Assembly (NCBI GenBank): GCA_963846885.1
Contig: CAWJXS010000013.1
Span: forward strand, 1-64,000
DNA: 64,000 bases
From: RPQJ01 sp963846885
Lineage (GTDB): Bacteria; Pseudomonadota; Gammaproteobacteria; Steroidobacterales; Steroidobacteraceae
Direction of reading: 5' to 3'
Below are positions 35,418-43,384 of this stretch, one piece after another (position 1 is the stretch's first letter; each line of letters starts with the position of its first letter). The notes under the pieces were generated by a model that saw only the letters and a program-made list of their open reading frames with translations, did not search any database and was not told the DNA's origin. Position numbers and translations under genes: made by a program.

Positions 35418-36416
35418 ATGCAGTTTCGCCGCAGCGATTTCGACGTCACCAACACCGTGCAGGTGAGTTCGGTCGCGTCCGTGCGCAAGGCCGTCGAGGA
35501 TCTATACCAGCAGACGTGGCCGGGCACCGACTTCTCGCGGCTGACACAAGCTTTCGCTGACTTCGAGCGCCTGTTCCAGGGCAGCTACCCAGGCTACCTG
35601 GGCTGCGACACCGTTTACCACGACATGCAGCACTCGCTGGACGACACGCTGGCGATGGCGCGGTTGCTGGCCGGGCACGATCGCTCGCAGGCGCCGGACC
35701 AGCGCCTCGGCGCCGAACGCGCGTTGGTCGCCCTGATCGTCGCGCTGTTCCACGATTCCGGTTACATCCGCCGCAGCGACGACACCCTGCACCGCAACGG
35801 CGCCGAGTACACGCGCACGCACGTCGCTCGTGGCGCCACCTTCCTCGCGCACTACCTGCCGGCCATCGGCCTCGCGGACTGGGTGCCGGTCGCGACACAG
35901 GTCATCCACTTCACCGGCTACGAAGTACCGTTCAAGGACATCCGCCTGGACGACGCGCGCGATCGTCGCGTGGGTCACCTGCTCGGCACGGCCGACATGC
36001 TGGCGCAGATGTCCGATCGTTGTTACCTCGAGAAGTGCCGTGACCGCCTCTACCCCGAGTTCGTGCTCGGGGGCGTGGCCATGCAGCGCGGGGAGAATGG
36101 CGACCTCAAGGTGCATTACGCCTCAGGGCTCGACGTGTTGCGTCGCACGCCCGAGTTCGCCGAGACGACGATTCGCACCCGGCTCGACGGCGAGTTCAAC
36201 GGGGCGTACCGCTACCTTGAATGCCTGTTCGGCGGCCGCAATCCGTACATGGAAGCGATCCACCGCAACCTCGACTACCTTGCGCGAGTGCTCGAGACCG
36301 GCAACTGGCGCATGTTGCGCCGGCTGCCGCCCGTGTTCACGTGGTCGAAGAATCCGGTCGAGACCGCGCGCGCTTTAGTGATCCAGCACATCCAGCTCCG
36401 GCTCAAGGCCGTCTAG
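35418..36416 (+). CDS. HD-domain metal-dependent phosphohydrolase-like protein
   Basis: Cytoplasmic protein of 332 residues, unknown substrate. HD-domain metal ligands are visible: H and D in YHDMQHSLDD, the central LFHDSGY, and later H-x-x-x segments (THVARG, VIHFTGYE, GTADMLAQM). This fits a PDEase-type HD fold, but not the HD-GYP signature. A conserved C-terminal part (YRYLECLFGGRNPYMEAIHRNL) resembles uncharacterised family members. It sits between xthA and the end of the trp operon, convergent with trpA. Confidence 0.8.
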   Translation: MQFRRSDFDVTNTVQVSSVASVRKAVEDLYQQTWPGTDFSRLTQAFADFERLFQGSYPGYLGCDTVYHDMQHSLDDTLAMARLLAGHDRSQAPDQRLGAERALVALIVALFHDSGYIRRSDDTLHRNGAEYTRTHVARGATFLAHYLPAIGLADWVPVATQVIHFTGYEVPFKDIRLDDARDRRVGHLLGTADMLAQMSDRCYLEKCRDRLYPEFVLGGVAMQRGENGDLKVHYASGLDVLRRTPEFAETTIRTRLDGEFNGAYRYLECLFGGRNPYMEAIHRNLDYLARVLETGNWRMLRRLPPVFTWSKNPVETARALVIQHIQLRLKAV

Positions 36417-36422
36417 CAGGCC

Positions 36423-37214
36423 TCAGGGCCGCAGGCCGCGCAGGAAGGCGGCAGGGTCCTCTCCTCGCTCGAGCACTTCCACCAGCGCTGAACCGACCAC
36501 CACGCCGTCGACGTGGCCCTGCATGCGGCTCACGTGCTCGGCGGTGCGGATGCCGAACCCGGCGCAGACCGGAATCGGCGACATCGACTTCACGCGGTCC
36601 ATGTACTGCAGCACCTCGTCCGGCACCACTACGGACTTGCCCGTCGTTCCCGTCATCGTCACCGCGTAGACGAATCCCTGGCTGGCCGCGCACAGCATCC
36701 GCAGTCGCGCATCCGGCGTCACCGGGGTCACCATCTGCACCAGCGCGATGCCGACCCGGTCGAGCGCAGCGCGCATGTCCGCGCTTTCCTCGTAGGGCAG
36801 GTCGGGAATGATGAAGCCCGCGACACCCGCGGCCCGCGCCACTTCGGGCAGGCGCTCGAGGCCGAACGCCAGCAACGGATTCAGGTAACTCATCAGCAGG
36901 ACCGGCGCACGCGGCCTCGGCTGCATCGTGGTCAGTTCCTGCAGCAGCCACGTGAGCGTGAAGCCGCCCTGCAGCGACGCGAAGCTCGCACGCTGGATGG
37001 TGGCGCCATCGGCCATGGGATCGCTGAACGGCACGCCGATCTCGACGACGTCGGCCGCGGACGCGATCGCGCGCAGGTTGTCGGCGAAATGCGCGCGATC
37101 CGGGAAGCCTGCCGTCATGAAGCCGACGACGGCCGGACGGCCGCTCGCCGCAGCCTGGCTGATCGCGCTGCTGATGCTGTCGCGCGGCTGCGCGGTCTGT
37201 TGCGAAGTCGTCAT
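36423..37214 (-). CDS. trpA: tryptophan synthase alpha subunit
   Basis: Cleaves indole-3-glycerol phosphate to indole; 263 residues. Signature: VVGFMTAGFPD, catalytic Glu and Asp in VEIGVPFSDPMADGATIQ, LMSYLNPLLAFGL, and phosphate-binding GFGIRTAEH. Its ATG overlaps the trpB TGA by one base (TGATG). It is the last gene of the trp operon, convergent with the HD gene with six bases between stops. Confidence 0.96.
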   Translation of the reverse strand: MTTSQQTAQPRDSISSAISQAAASGRPAVVGFMTAGFPDRAHFADNLRAIASAADVVEIGVPFSDPMADGATIQRASFASLQGGFTLTWLLQELTTMQPRPRAPVLLMSYLNPLLAFGLERLPEVARAAGVAGFIIPDLPYEESADMRAALDRVGIALVQMVTPVTPDARLRMLCAASQGFVYAVTMTGTTGKSVVVPDEVLQYMDRVKSMSPIPVCAGFGIRTAEHVSRMQGHVDGVVVGSALVEVLERGEDPAAFLRGLRP

Positions 37215-38458
37215 CAGATCTGTCCCTTGAGCAAAGTGCGCTGCAACGTCGGCATGTCCTTGTCGCCGCGACCGGAGAGGCCGATCAGGATGCGGCAGCC
37301 TGGATTCGCCTTGGCGTATTTGCGTGCGCCCGCAAATGCATGGGCGGTTTCGATGGCCGGCAGGATGCCTTCGTACTGGCTGCACTCGGCAAGCGCGGCC
37401 AGCGACTCGTCGTCTTCCGCAGCGGCGAAGCCGAGACGGCCGATGCTGGCGAGCAGCGCATGCTCGGGTCCGACGCCCGGGTAGTCGAGCCCGGCAGAGA
37501 CCGAGTGCGTCTCCTGGATCTGGCCGTGCTCGTCCTGCAGCAACAGCGAATAGCAGCCCTGCAGCACGCCGGGCGTGCCGTACGCGAGCGACGCCGCATT
37601 CTGTCCCAGGCCGGGGCCCGTGCCCCCTGCCTCGAAGCCAAGCAACTTGACGTCGAGGTCGGGCACGAACGGATGGAACAGGCCGATCGCATTCGAACCG
37701 CCACCGACGCAGGCCACGACGACGTCGGGCAGCGCACCCGCCTGCGCCAGCATCTGCGCGCGCGCCTCGACGCCGATGACGCGCTGGAACTCGCGCACCA
37801 TGTAGGGGTACGGATGCGGACCGACAGCCGAACCGAGGATGTAGAACGTGCCGTCCGGGTCGGACACCCAGTCGCGCAACGCCTCGTCGATCGCGGCGCG
37901 CAACGTCTTGTCGCCGCCCGTGACCGGCACGACGTTCGCGCCGAGCAGTTTCATGCGGCCGACGTTCGGCGCCTGGCGCTCCATGTCGATCGAGCCCATG
38001 TACACCGTGCAGGGCATGCCGAGACGCGCGCAGGCCGCCGCAGTGGCCACACCGTGCTGGCCGGCGCCGGTTTCCGCGACGATGCGCTTCGCCCCGAGTC
38101 GCTTCGCCAGCAGGCCCTGGCCAATTGCGTTGTTGATCTTGTGGGCGCCGGTGTGCGCCAGGTCTTCCCGCTTCAGCCAGACTTCCGCTCCCCAGCGCTT
38201 GGACAGCGCGGCGGCATACGTGAGCGGCGTGGGCCGGCCCACCCAGGTGCGCAACTGCTGGTCGAGCTCGGCCTTGAATGCGGGATCCGGCAGGATGTCG
38301 CGGATGCCCTGCTCGAGCCGGTCGAGCGCCGGGACCAGCGTTTCGGGAACGTAGCGCCCGCCGAACGGGCCGAAGCGCCCGCGCGCATCCGGGAACTCTC
38401 CCTTCAATGTCTGGGCAAGCAGCGCCTCGCGATCGAGATTGAGGGCCTGGGTCTTCAT
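37214..38458 (-). CDS. trpB: tryptophan synthase beta subunit
   Basis: PLP enzyme joining indole and serine; 414 residues. PLP lysine is in EDLAHTGAHKINNAIGQ; the phosphate loop is CVGGGSNAIGLF; the substrate Glu is in AETGAGQHG. It starts directly after trpF (eight bases) and overlaps trpA, matching the alpha-beta complex. Confidence 0.96.
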   Translation of the reverse strand: MKTQALNLDREALLAQTLKGEFPDARGRFGPFGGRYVPETLVPALDRLEQGIRDILPDPAFKAELDQQLRTWVGRPTPLTYAAALSKRWGAEVWLKREDLAHTGAHKINNAIGQGLLAKRLGAKRIVAETGAGQHGVATAAACARLGMPCTVYMGSIDMERQAPNVGRMKLLGANVVPVTGGDKTLRAAIDEALRDWVSDPDGTFYILGSAVGPHPYPYMVREFQRVIGVEARAQMLAQAGALPDVVVACVGGGSNAIGLFHPFVPDLDVKLLGFEAGGTGPGLGQNAASLAYGTPGVLQGCYSLLLQDEHGQIQETHSVSAGLDYPGVGPEHALLASIGRLGFAAAEDDESLAALAECSQYEGILPAIETAHAFAGARKYAKANPGCRILIGLSGRGDKDMPTLQRTLLKGQI

Positions 38459-38466
38459 GTGTGCAA

Positions 38467-39105
38467 TTACTCCAGCGACGACGACGCGAGCCGCGCGTGC
38501 ATCGCACGGGCCGCATTCACGAAATTCATGATCAAGGCTGCATCCTTCACGCCGCGCGTGAGCTCGACGCCCGAACTCACGTCGACGCCGAAGGGCCGCA
38601 CGGCTGCGATGGCGGCGCCCACGTTCGCGGCATCGAGCCCACCGGCGAGCACCACTTCGCGATGCCGGGCCAGGCGTGCTGCAGCGTCCCAGTCAGCCCG
38701 TTCCCCGGTGCCGCTGCGCCCGCTTTCGAGCAAGTAGCGCTGGGGCAACGACGCTTGCGCGGGCAGCGCGCGGTCGGTGCGATAGACCGGCAGCACGCGT
38801 TGGCCGCCATGCAGCTCGAGCGTCTCGAGGTCCGTGGCATCGGTCTGCACCCAGTCGGGCTGCACTGCATCGATCGCAGCATCCAGCTCCGCTTGCGTCG
38901 GGTGCAGGAACACCGCGACCTTTTCGACGCCGCGGGGAACGGTCGCCGCAAGCGCCTGGGCAGACTGCAAGGCCAGGTGGCGCGGTGAGGCCGCATGGAA
39001 CACGAAGCCAACTGCGTCGGCACCGGCGGCTACGGCCGCTGCGACATCGGCGGCGCTGCGCAGGCCGCAAATCTTGATCCATAGCGGCGCGGCAGTGCGG
39101 TTCAT
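38467..39105 (-). CDS. trpF: phosphoribosylanthranilate isomerase
   Basis: Amadori isomerase of tryptophan synthesis; 212 residues, TIM barrel. The catalytic Cys is in WIKICGLRS, the catalytic Asp in WVQTDATD (usually QLHG-D), and the phosphate site in LAGGLDAANV and GVDVSSGVE. It is separate from trpC rather than fused, and overlaps it by ATGA. Confidence 0.94.
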   Translation of the reverse strand: MNRTAAPLWIKICGLRSAADVAAAVAAGADAVGFVFHAASPRHLALQSAQALAATVPRGVEKVAVFLHPTQAELDAAIDAVQPDWVQTDATDLETLELHGGQRVLPVYRTDRALPAQASLPQRYLLESGRSGTGERADWDAAARLARHREVVLAGGLDAANVGAAIAAVRPFGVDVSSGVELTRGVKDAALIMNFVNAARAMHARLASSSLE

Positions 39106-39926
39106 CGCGCTGCGCCTCGTCCGGCTGCGAGCAGGTCGCGCACGGCCTGCGCCGGATCGTCATGTTGCATCAACGTGGTGCCGACCAGTGCAAGTCGATA
39201 GCCGAGCCGCGCCACGGTCGCAGCGTCCTCGACGGTGACGACACCGCTTTCGGCCACGGCCGGCCATTCCGGCGGCAAGGCATCGCGCAACTGCGCGAAA
39301 CGTGCGAAATCGATCTGCAGCGACTGCAGGTCACGGCAGTTGAGACCCATCAGCACCTGCTCGTCGCGACCGCGGCGCTCGCGTGCGAGTCCGGCCGCGA
39401 CAACGATGTCGGCCGCATCGAACGCCTCGAGCAGCACGAACAGGCCGAGCTCTGCCGCAGCGTCCAGCATCGACACGAGCGTGGCGAGCGGCACCATGCG
39501 CACGATCAACAGCACACCGGCAGCGCCCGCAGCGCGCGCCTCGAGCACCTGGTAGGGATCGACGAGAAAGTCTTTGCGCATCGCGGGCACGCCGTACGGC
39601 GCCAGCGTCGCCGCCGCCAAACGCAGGTGCGCGAGGTCGCCGTCGAAACGCGAGGGTTCGGTCAGGATCGAACAGACGGCGGCGCCAGCCTCAGCGTATC
39701 CGCGCAACCGTGCGACCGGGTCGAGTGTTCGCGCCGACAGGTCGCCCAGCGCGGGCGAGCGCAGCTTGAGCTCGGCAATCAGATCGAATGCCTCTCCCGA
39801 CAATTGCAGGCGCGCGGGGCGCGGCAGGCTCGCGCAGCGTTCACGCAGCTCGGCCTCACTGACCGCAGCACGCGCAACGGCCAGGCGCTGCGCGCTGCCC
39901 GTCGCCATGTCGTCCAGCAGCCCCAT
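39102..39926 (-). CDS. trpC: indole-3-glycerol-phosphate synthase
   Basis: TIM-barrel enzyme of 274 residues. Catalytic motifs: FDLIAELKLRSPALGDLS, MRKDFLVDPYQV, GLNCRDLQSLQID and AESGVVTVED. Its start overlaps the trpD stop by one base, and its own stop overlaps trpF. Confidence 0.95.
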   Translation of the reverse strand: MGLLDDMATGSAQRLAVARAAVSEAELRERCASLPRPARLQLSGEAFDLIAELKLRSPALGDLSARTLDPVARLRGYAEAGAAVCSILTEPSRFDGDLAHLRLAAATLAPYGVPAMRKDFLVDPYQVLEARAAGAAGVLLIVRMVPLATLVSMLDAAAELGLFVLLEAFDAADIVVAAGLARERRGRDEQVLMGLNCRDLQSLQIDFARFAQLRDALPPEWPAVAESGVVTVEDAATVARLGYRLALVGTTLMQHDDPAQAVRDLLAAGRGAAR

Positions 39927-40963
39927 CAGCCGCCACCACCGATGGAGCGGCCGAACGCCGCCAACTGGTCCAGCAGGCGGATGCCGTCGCCGCGATCGAG
40001 CGCGTCGTTGGCGGCACGAATGGCGGCATGCGGTTCAGTGACCGCGCCGGTGACTTCAAGCGCCAGCGCGGCATTGAGCACCAACGCGTCACGATGAGGT
40101 CCGCGGTCTGCGCCCGTGAACACCGCGCGCATGCCTACCGCGTTGTGTGCCGCGTCGCCGCCGGCAAGCGATTGGGGCGTGCAGCGAGCGAAACCGAACG
40201 CGAGCGGATCGCGCTCGGTGCGCTGCACGCTGCCGGGACGCACGTCGTACAGCTCGAACGGACCGCACGGCGTGGGTTCGTCCCAGCCGGGCTCGCCGTG
40301 CACGACGAACACGCGTTCGATCGGCATGCCTGCCAGCGTCTCGGCCATCAACAGGGCCGCGTCGCGGCTGTACGCGCCGATCAGGCCGAACGGCGGTTCG
40401 GCCGGATTCGTCAACGGACCCAGCAGGTTGAAGACCGTGCGCACACCCAGCGCACGGCGCACCGGAGCGATCTCTTTCATCGCGGGGTGATAGTGCGGCG
40501 CGAACAGGAACGTGAAGCCCGTGGCGGCCAGGCACTCGCCTGCGCGGCGTTCGTCGAGCGGCAGCGGCAGCCCCAGGCTTTCGAGCAGGTCGGCGCTGCC
40601 GGAGCGGCTGGAGACCGAGCGGTTCCCGTGCTTGACGACGCGCACGCCGAGCGCCGCCGTCAGCAAGGCAGCACCTGTCGAGATGTTGAAACTGCCCGAG
40701 GCATCGCCGCCGGTGCCGACGATGTCGATGGCAGGTGCACCCGCCGGCAACGTTGGCCGGCGTGCCAGGCTGCGCATGGCGCCGGCAAAGCCGCGCACCT
40801 CGGGTGCCGTCAGGCCCTTGCTGCGCAATGCAGCCAATAAGGCTCCCGCCATCGCGGGCGGCATGGACGGATCGGTCAGCGCAATCAGCAGGGCTGCGGC
40901 TTCCGACTCTGCCAGGTGCTCGCGGTTCAGCAGCCGCTCGAGGGTTTCGCGCAATTCGGCCAT
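39926..40963 (-). CDS. trpD: anthranilate phosphoribosyltransferase
   Basis: Transfers phosphoribose from PRPP to anthranilate; 345 residues. Glycine-rich PRPP site DIVGTGGDASGSFNIST, KHGNRSVSSRSGSADLLE, and the metal-binding VHGEPGWDEPTPC are all intact. Nine bases separate it from trpG. Confidence 0.95.
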   Translation of the reverse strand: MAELRETLERLLNREHLAESEAAALLIALTDPSMPPAMAGALLAALRSKGLTAPEVRGFAGAMRSLARRPTLPAGAPAIDIVGTGGDASGSFNISTGAALLTAALGVRVVKHGNRSVSSRSGSADLLESLGLPLPLDERRAGECLAATGFTFLFAPHYHPAMKEIAPVRRALGVRTVFNLLGPLTNPAEPPFGLIGAYSRDAALLMAETLAGMPIERVFVVHGEPGWDEPTPCGPFELYDVRPGSVQRTERDPLAFGFARCTPQSLAGGDAAHNAVGMRAVFTGADRGPHRDALVLNAALALEVTGAVTEPHAAIRAANDALDRGDGIRLLDQLAAFGRSIGGGG

Positions 40964-40972
40964 CGTCGTGCG

Positions 40973-41578
40973 TCAGGCTCCGCGCCGGCCTCCGCTGAAC
41001 TGCAGGAAGTTGCCCATCAGCAGCGGACCCGCGGGTGTGAGCACGCTCTCGGGATGGAACTGCACGCCTTCGACGTTCAGGTCACGATGCCGCACGCCCA
41101 TGATTTCCCCTTCGGGCGTCCGCGCGGTGACGATGAGTTCCGCCGGCAGTGTCTCGGGCTTGGCGATCAGCGAATGGTAACGGCCGACGTCCATCGGTTG
41201 CGGCGCGCCAGCGAACACACCTTGTCCGTCATGCTCCACCGGCGACACCTTGCCATGCATCAGCCGCCCGGCGCGCACGACGTCACCGCCGAACACCTCG
41301 ACGATCGACTGGTGGCCGAGACAGACGCCGAGCACGGGGATCTGCCCCGCGAAGGCACGGATCATCGCCATGGACACACCGGCATCGCGCGGCGTGCCGG
41401 GACCTGGCGAGATGCAGAGATGCGTCGGCTGCAGCGCGCGCGCCTGCTCGATGGTGATCGCGTCGTTGCGATGCACGAGCACGTCCGCGCCGAGCACCAG
41501 GAACGCCTGCACCAGGTTGTAAGTGAAGCTGTCGTAGTTATCGACCAGCAGCAGGCGCGGGGCTGCATTCGTCATCAC
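40973..41578 (-). CDS. trpG: anthranilate synthase glutaminase component
   Basis: Class I glutamine amidotransferase of 201 residues feeding ammonia to TrpE. LLLVDNYDSFTYNLVQ, oxyanion segment SPGPGTPRDAG, catalytic Cys in GVCLGHQ and His/Glu in GVQFHPESVLTPAG. ATG overlaps the trpE stop by four bases. Confidence 0.95.
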   Translation of the reverse strand: MMTNAAPRLLLVDNYDSFTYNLVQAFLVLGADVLVHRNDAITIEQARALQPTHLCISPGPGTPRDAGVSMAMIRAFAGQIPVLGVCLGHQSIVEVFGGDVVRAGRLMHGKVSPVEHDGQGVFAGAPQPMDVGRYHSLIAKPETLPAELIVTARTPEGEIMGVRHRDLNVEGVQFHPESVLTPAGPLLMGNFLQFSGGRRGA

Positions 41579-42963
41579 AGGCCCTCCCGGGCGATCTCGA
41601 GCGCGCGGCGCAACACGTCGCTCTTGGCGAACACCTCGCGGTACTCGTTCTGCGGCACGCTGTCGGCGACGATGCCGGCACCCGCCTGGAAGCTGTACGT
41701 ATCGCCGTGGAACACCATCGTGCGGATCGTGATCGCGTGATTCATGTCACCGCCGAGACCGAAGTAGCCCACCGTGCCGCCGTAGAACCCGCGCTGCACG
41801 GGCTCGAGCTCGTCGATGATGGCCATCGCCCGCACCTTGGGCGCGCCGACGAGGGTGCCCGCCGGGAACGCCGCGGCGAACAGGTCGAACTGGTCGCGGC
41901 CGGGCGCGAGGCGACCGTTGACGCCGCTCACGATGTGCATGACGTGACTGTAGCGCTCGATGGAACGATAGGGATCGACCCGCACGCTGCCCGCCTCGGC
42001 GACGCGACCAAGGTCGTTGCGCGCAAGGTCGACGAGCATGACGTGCTCGGCATTCTCTTTCGGATCCGCGAGCAGGCTGGCTTCATTCGCGAGGTCCTCC
42101 GCCGGGTCGGCCCCGCGCGGCAGCGTGCCGGCGATCGGGCGCAGGTGCGCGACGCCGCCCTCGAGCTTGACCAGTGCTTCAGGCGAAGAACCCACGATGA
42201 CGCGATCGCCGAGCTCGCAGAAATACATGTAGGGCGAGGGGTTCAGCAGGCGCAGTGCGCGATAGGCCTCGAACGGGTCCATGTCGCACAGGCCGCCGAA
42301 ACGGATCGACAGCACCAGCTGGTACACGTCACCCGCAGCGATGTATTCCTTGGTGCGCGCGACGTTGTGCAGGAACGCGTCCTGCGAGAGGCTGGCTTGT
42401 GCCGGGCCGAATTTCGTCGGCCGCACCGGGCTGGGCAGGCCTCCGCGCAGGGCCTTGATCACTTCGCCGCGCAGGGCCCGCCGTTCGCTCTCCGGGCCTG
42501 CATGCAGCAAGGCGGCGCGGCGTGTCAGGTGATCGAACGCCAGCACCGAGCGAGGTGCCACATAGTGCGCGTCGGGCACGCCCTCGCCGGGCTGGGCGTG
42601 CGAGGGCAACCGCTCGAAGTAGCGCACCAGGTCGTAGCTCGCAGCACCGACCATGCCGCCGAGCAGGGGAAACCCGGCCTGCGTGACGTCCGGCCGTGGC
42701 GACTGCGCCAGGGCCTGGCGCAAGGACGCGAGCAACTGGACCTGGTCCGCCGGCCGCGGCCCCTGCACGCCGTTGACCGACAGCCCCTGGGCGTCGAGAC
42801 GGTACTCGAGGCAGTCACCGAAGCCGATGAAGGAATAGCGGGCGAGACGCTCCCCGCCCTCGACGCTCTCCAGCAGGAAGCGCGGGCGAAAAGGTTTCAA
42901 TTTGAGATAAGCCGACACCGGTGTGTCGAGGTCGGCTGCAATATCGAACAAGGTCGTCGTCAC
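41575..42963 (-). CDS. trpE: anthranilate synthase component I
   Basis: Chorismate-utilising enzyme of 462 residues, slightly short of the usual 490-520 because the first 25 or so residues are reduced. The feedback motif LLES is present in RFLLESVEGG. Catalytic parts: SPEALVKLEGG, PIAGTLPRGA, MLVDLARNDLG, FPAGTLVGAPKVRAM and the Mg site near the end. GTG start at 42963 has AGAGGAG seven bases upstream. First structural gene of the operon, preceded by the trpL attenuator. Confidence 0.95.
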   Translation of the reverse strand: MTTTLFDIAADLDTPVSAYLKLKPFRPRFLLESVEGGERLARYSFIGFGDCLEYRLDAQGLSVNGVQGPRPADQVQLLASLRQALAQSPRPDVTQAGFPLLGGMVGAASYDLVRYFERLPSHAQPGEGVPDAHYVAPRSVLAFDHLTRRAALLHAGPESERRALRGEVIKALRGGLPSPVRPTKFGPAQASLSQDAFLHNVARTKEYIAAGDVYQLVLSIRFGGLCDMDPFEAYRALRLLNPSPYMYFCELGDRVIVGSSPEALVKLEGGVAHLRPIAGTLPRGADPAEDLANEASLLADPKENAEHVMLVDLARNDLGRVAEAGSVRVDPYRSIERYSHVMHIVSGVNGRLAPGRDQFDLFAAAFPAGTLVGAPKVRAMAIIDELEPVQRGFYGGTVGYFGLGGDMNHAITIRTMVFHGDTYSFQAGAGIVADSVPQNEYREVFAKSDVLRRALEIAREGL

Positions 42964-43002
42964 CTGCGGCTCCTCTGACGCGGGACCCGGGGGACGGACA
43001 AC

Positions 43003-43038
43003 AAAAAACCCATCCCACGGTGCTGCGCGGAGATGGGT
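43003..43038 (-). terminator. trp attenuator terminator
   Basis: On the minus strand ACCCATC (43038-43032) pairs with GATGGGT (43014-43008) and runs into TTTTTTGTTG. The upstream segment GAGTGGGGCC (just after the trpL stop) can pair imperfectly with GGACCCATCTC, forming an antiterminator. It lies about 40 bases before the trpE start. Confidence 0.85.
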
Positions 43039-43081
43039 CCTGGAATCCTGCGAAAAGAGACTAACGCGGCCGGCCCCACTC

Positions 43082-43138
43082 CTAGAAGTGGCGCCACCAC
43101 CAACGGCTGTCGAGCGTGTGCTGTGCGGTTGCGTTCAT
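43082..43138 (-). CDS. trpL: trp leader peptide
   Basis: An 18-codon open frame reads MNATAQHTLDSRWWWRHF with three consecutive Trp codons (TGG TGG TGG) near the end, the classic ribosome-stalling signal. CCGCGAG upstream of ATG is a weak ribosome site. Just past the TAG stop come mutually exclusive stems: a CCACT/AGTGG hairpin, an antiterminator and a U-run terminator. Low charged tRNA-Trp should stall ribosomes at WWW and let transcription enter trpE. Confidence 0.9.
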   Translation of the reverse strand: MNATAQHTLDSRWWWRHF

Positions 43139-43174
43139 CTCGCGGTGCAGTATCCATGGGCCGGTGCGGACCGT

Positions 43175-43357
43175 CAAGGAAGGGGGGGGAGGAAGGACAG
43201 GAAGGACAGGAAGGATAGGAAGGATAGGAAGGTATAGTCGGAGGCGCCTGCAGCGATTCGTTCCTGCATCTGAACCTTCCGATTCCTTCCGGTCCTTCCT
43301 GCCCCTTCCCCTTCCGTCCTTCCTCCCCTTCCCTCCCCTTCCCCCCTTCCCCCCTAG
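43175..43357. repeat. inverted element with nonamer arms and the heptamer-element core
   Basis: The left arm (43175-43233) contains units GGAAGGACA, GGAAGGACA, GGAAGGATA, GGAAGGATA, GGAAGGTA. The core begins TAGTCGGAGGCGCCTGCAG and closes CCTTCCGATT. The right arm (to about 43357) is pyrimidine-rich TTCCTTCC/CCCCTTCC. The core matches the heptamer-armed elements, but the arms use another repeat. It lies between trpL and the divergent aminotransferase gene. Confidence 0.78.
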
Positions 43358-43384
43358 AATCACTGCAGGCGAATTGGAGACGCG

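Noticed and set aside
43175..43357. Small purine-rich gene in the trp-aminotransferase gap
   Set aside because: The open frames are Arg/Lys/Gly or Ser/Pro low-complexity from the repeat arms and change with arm length; there is no ribosome site.
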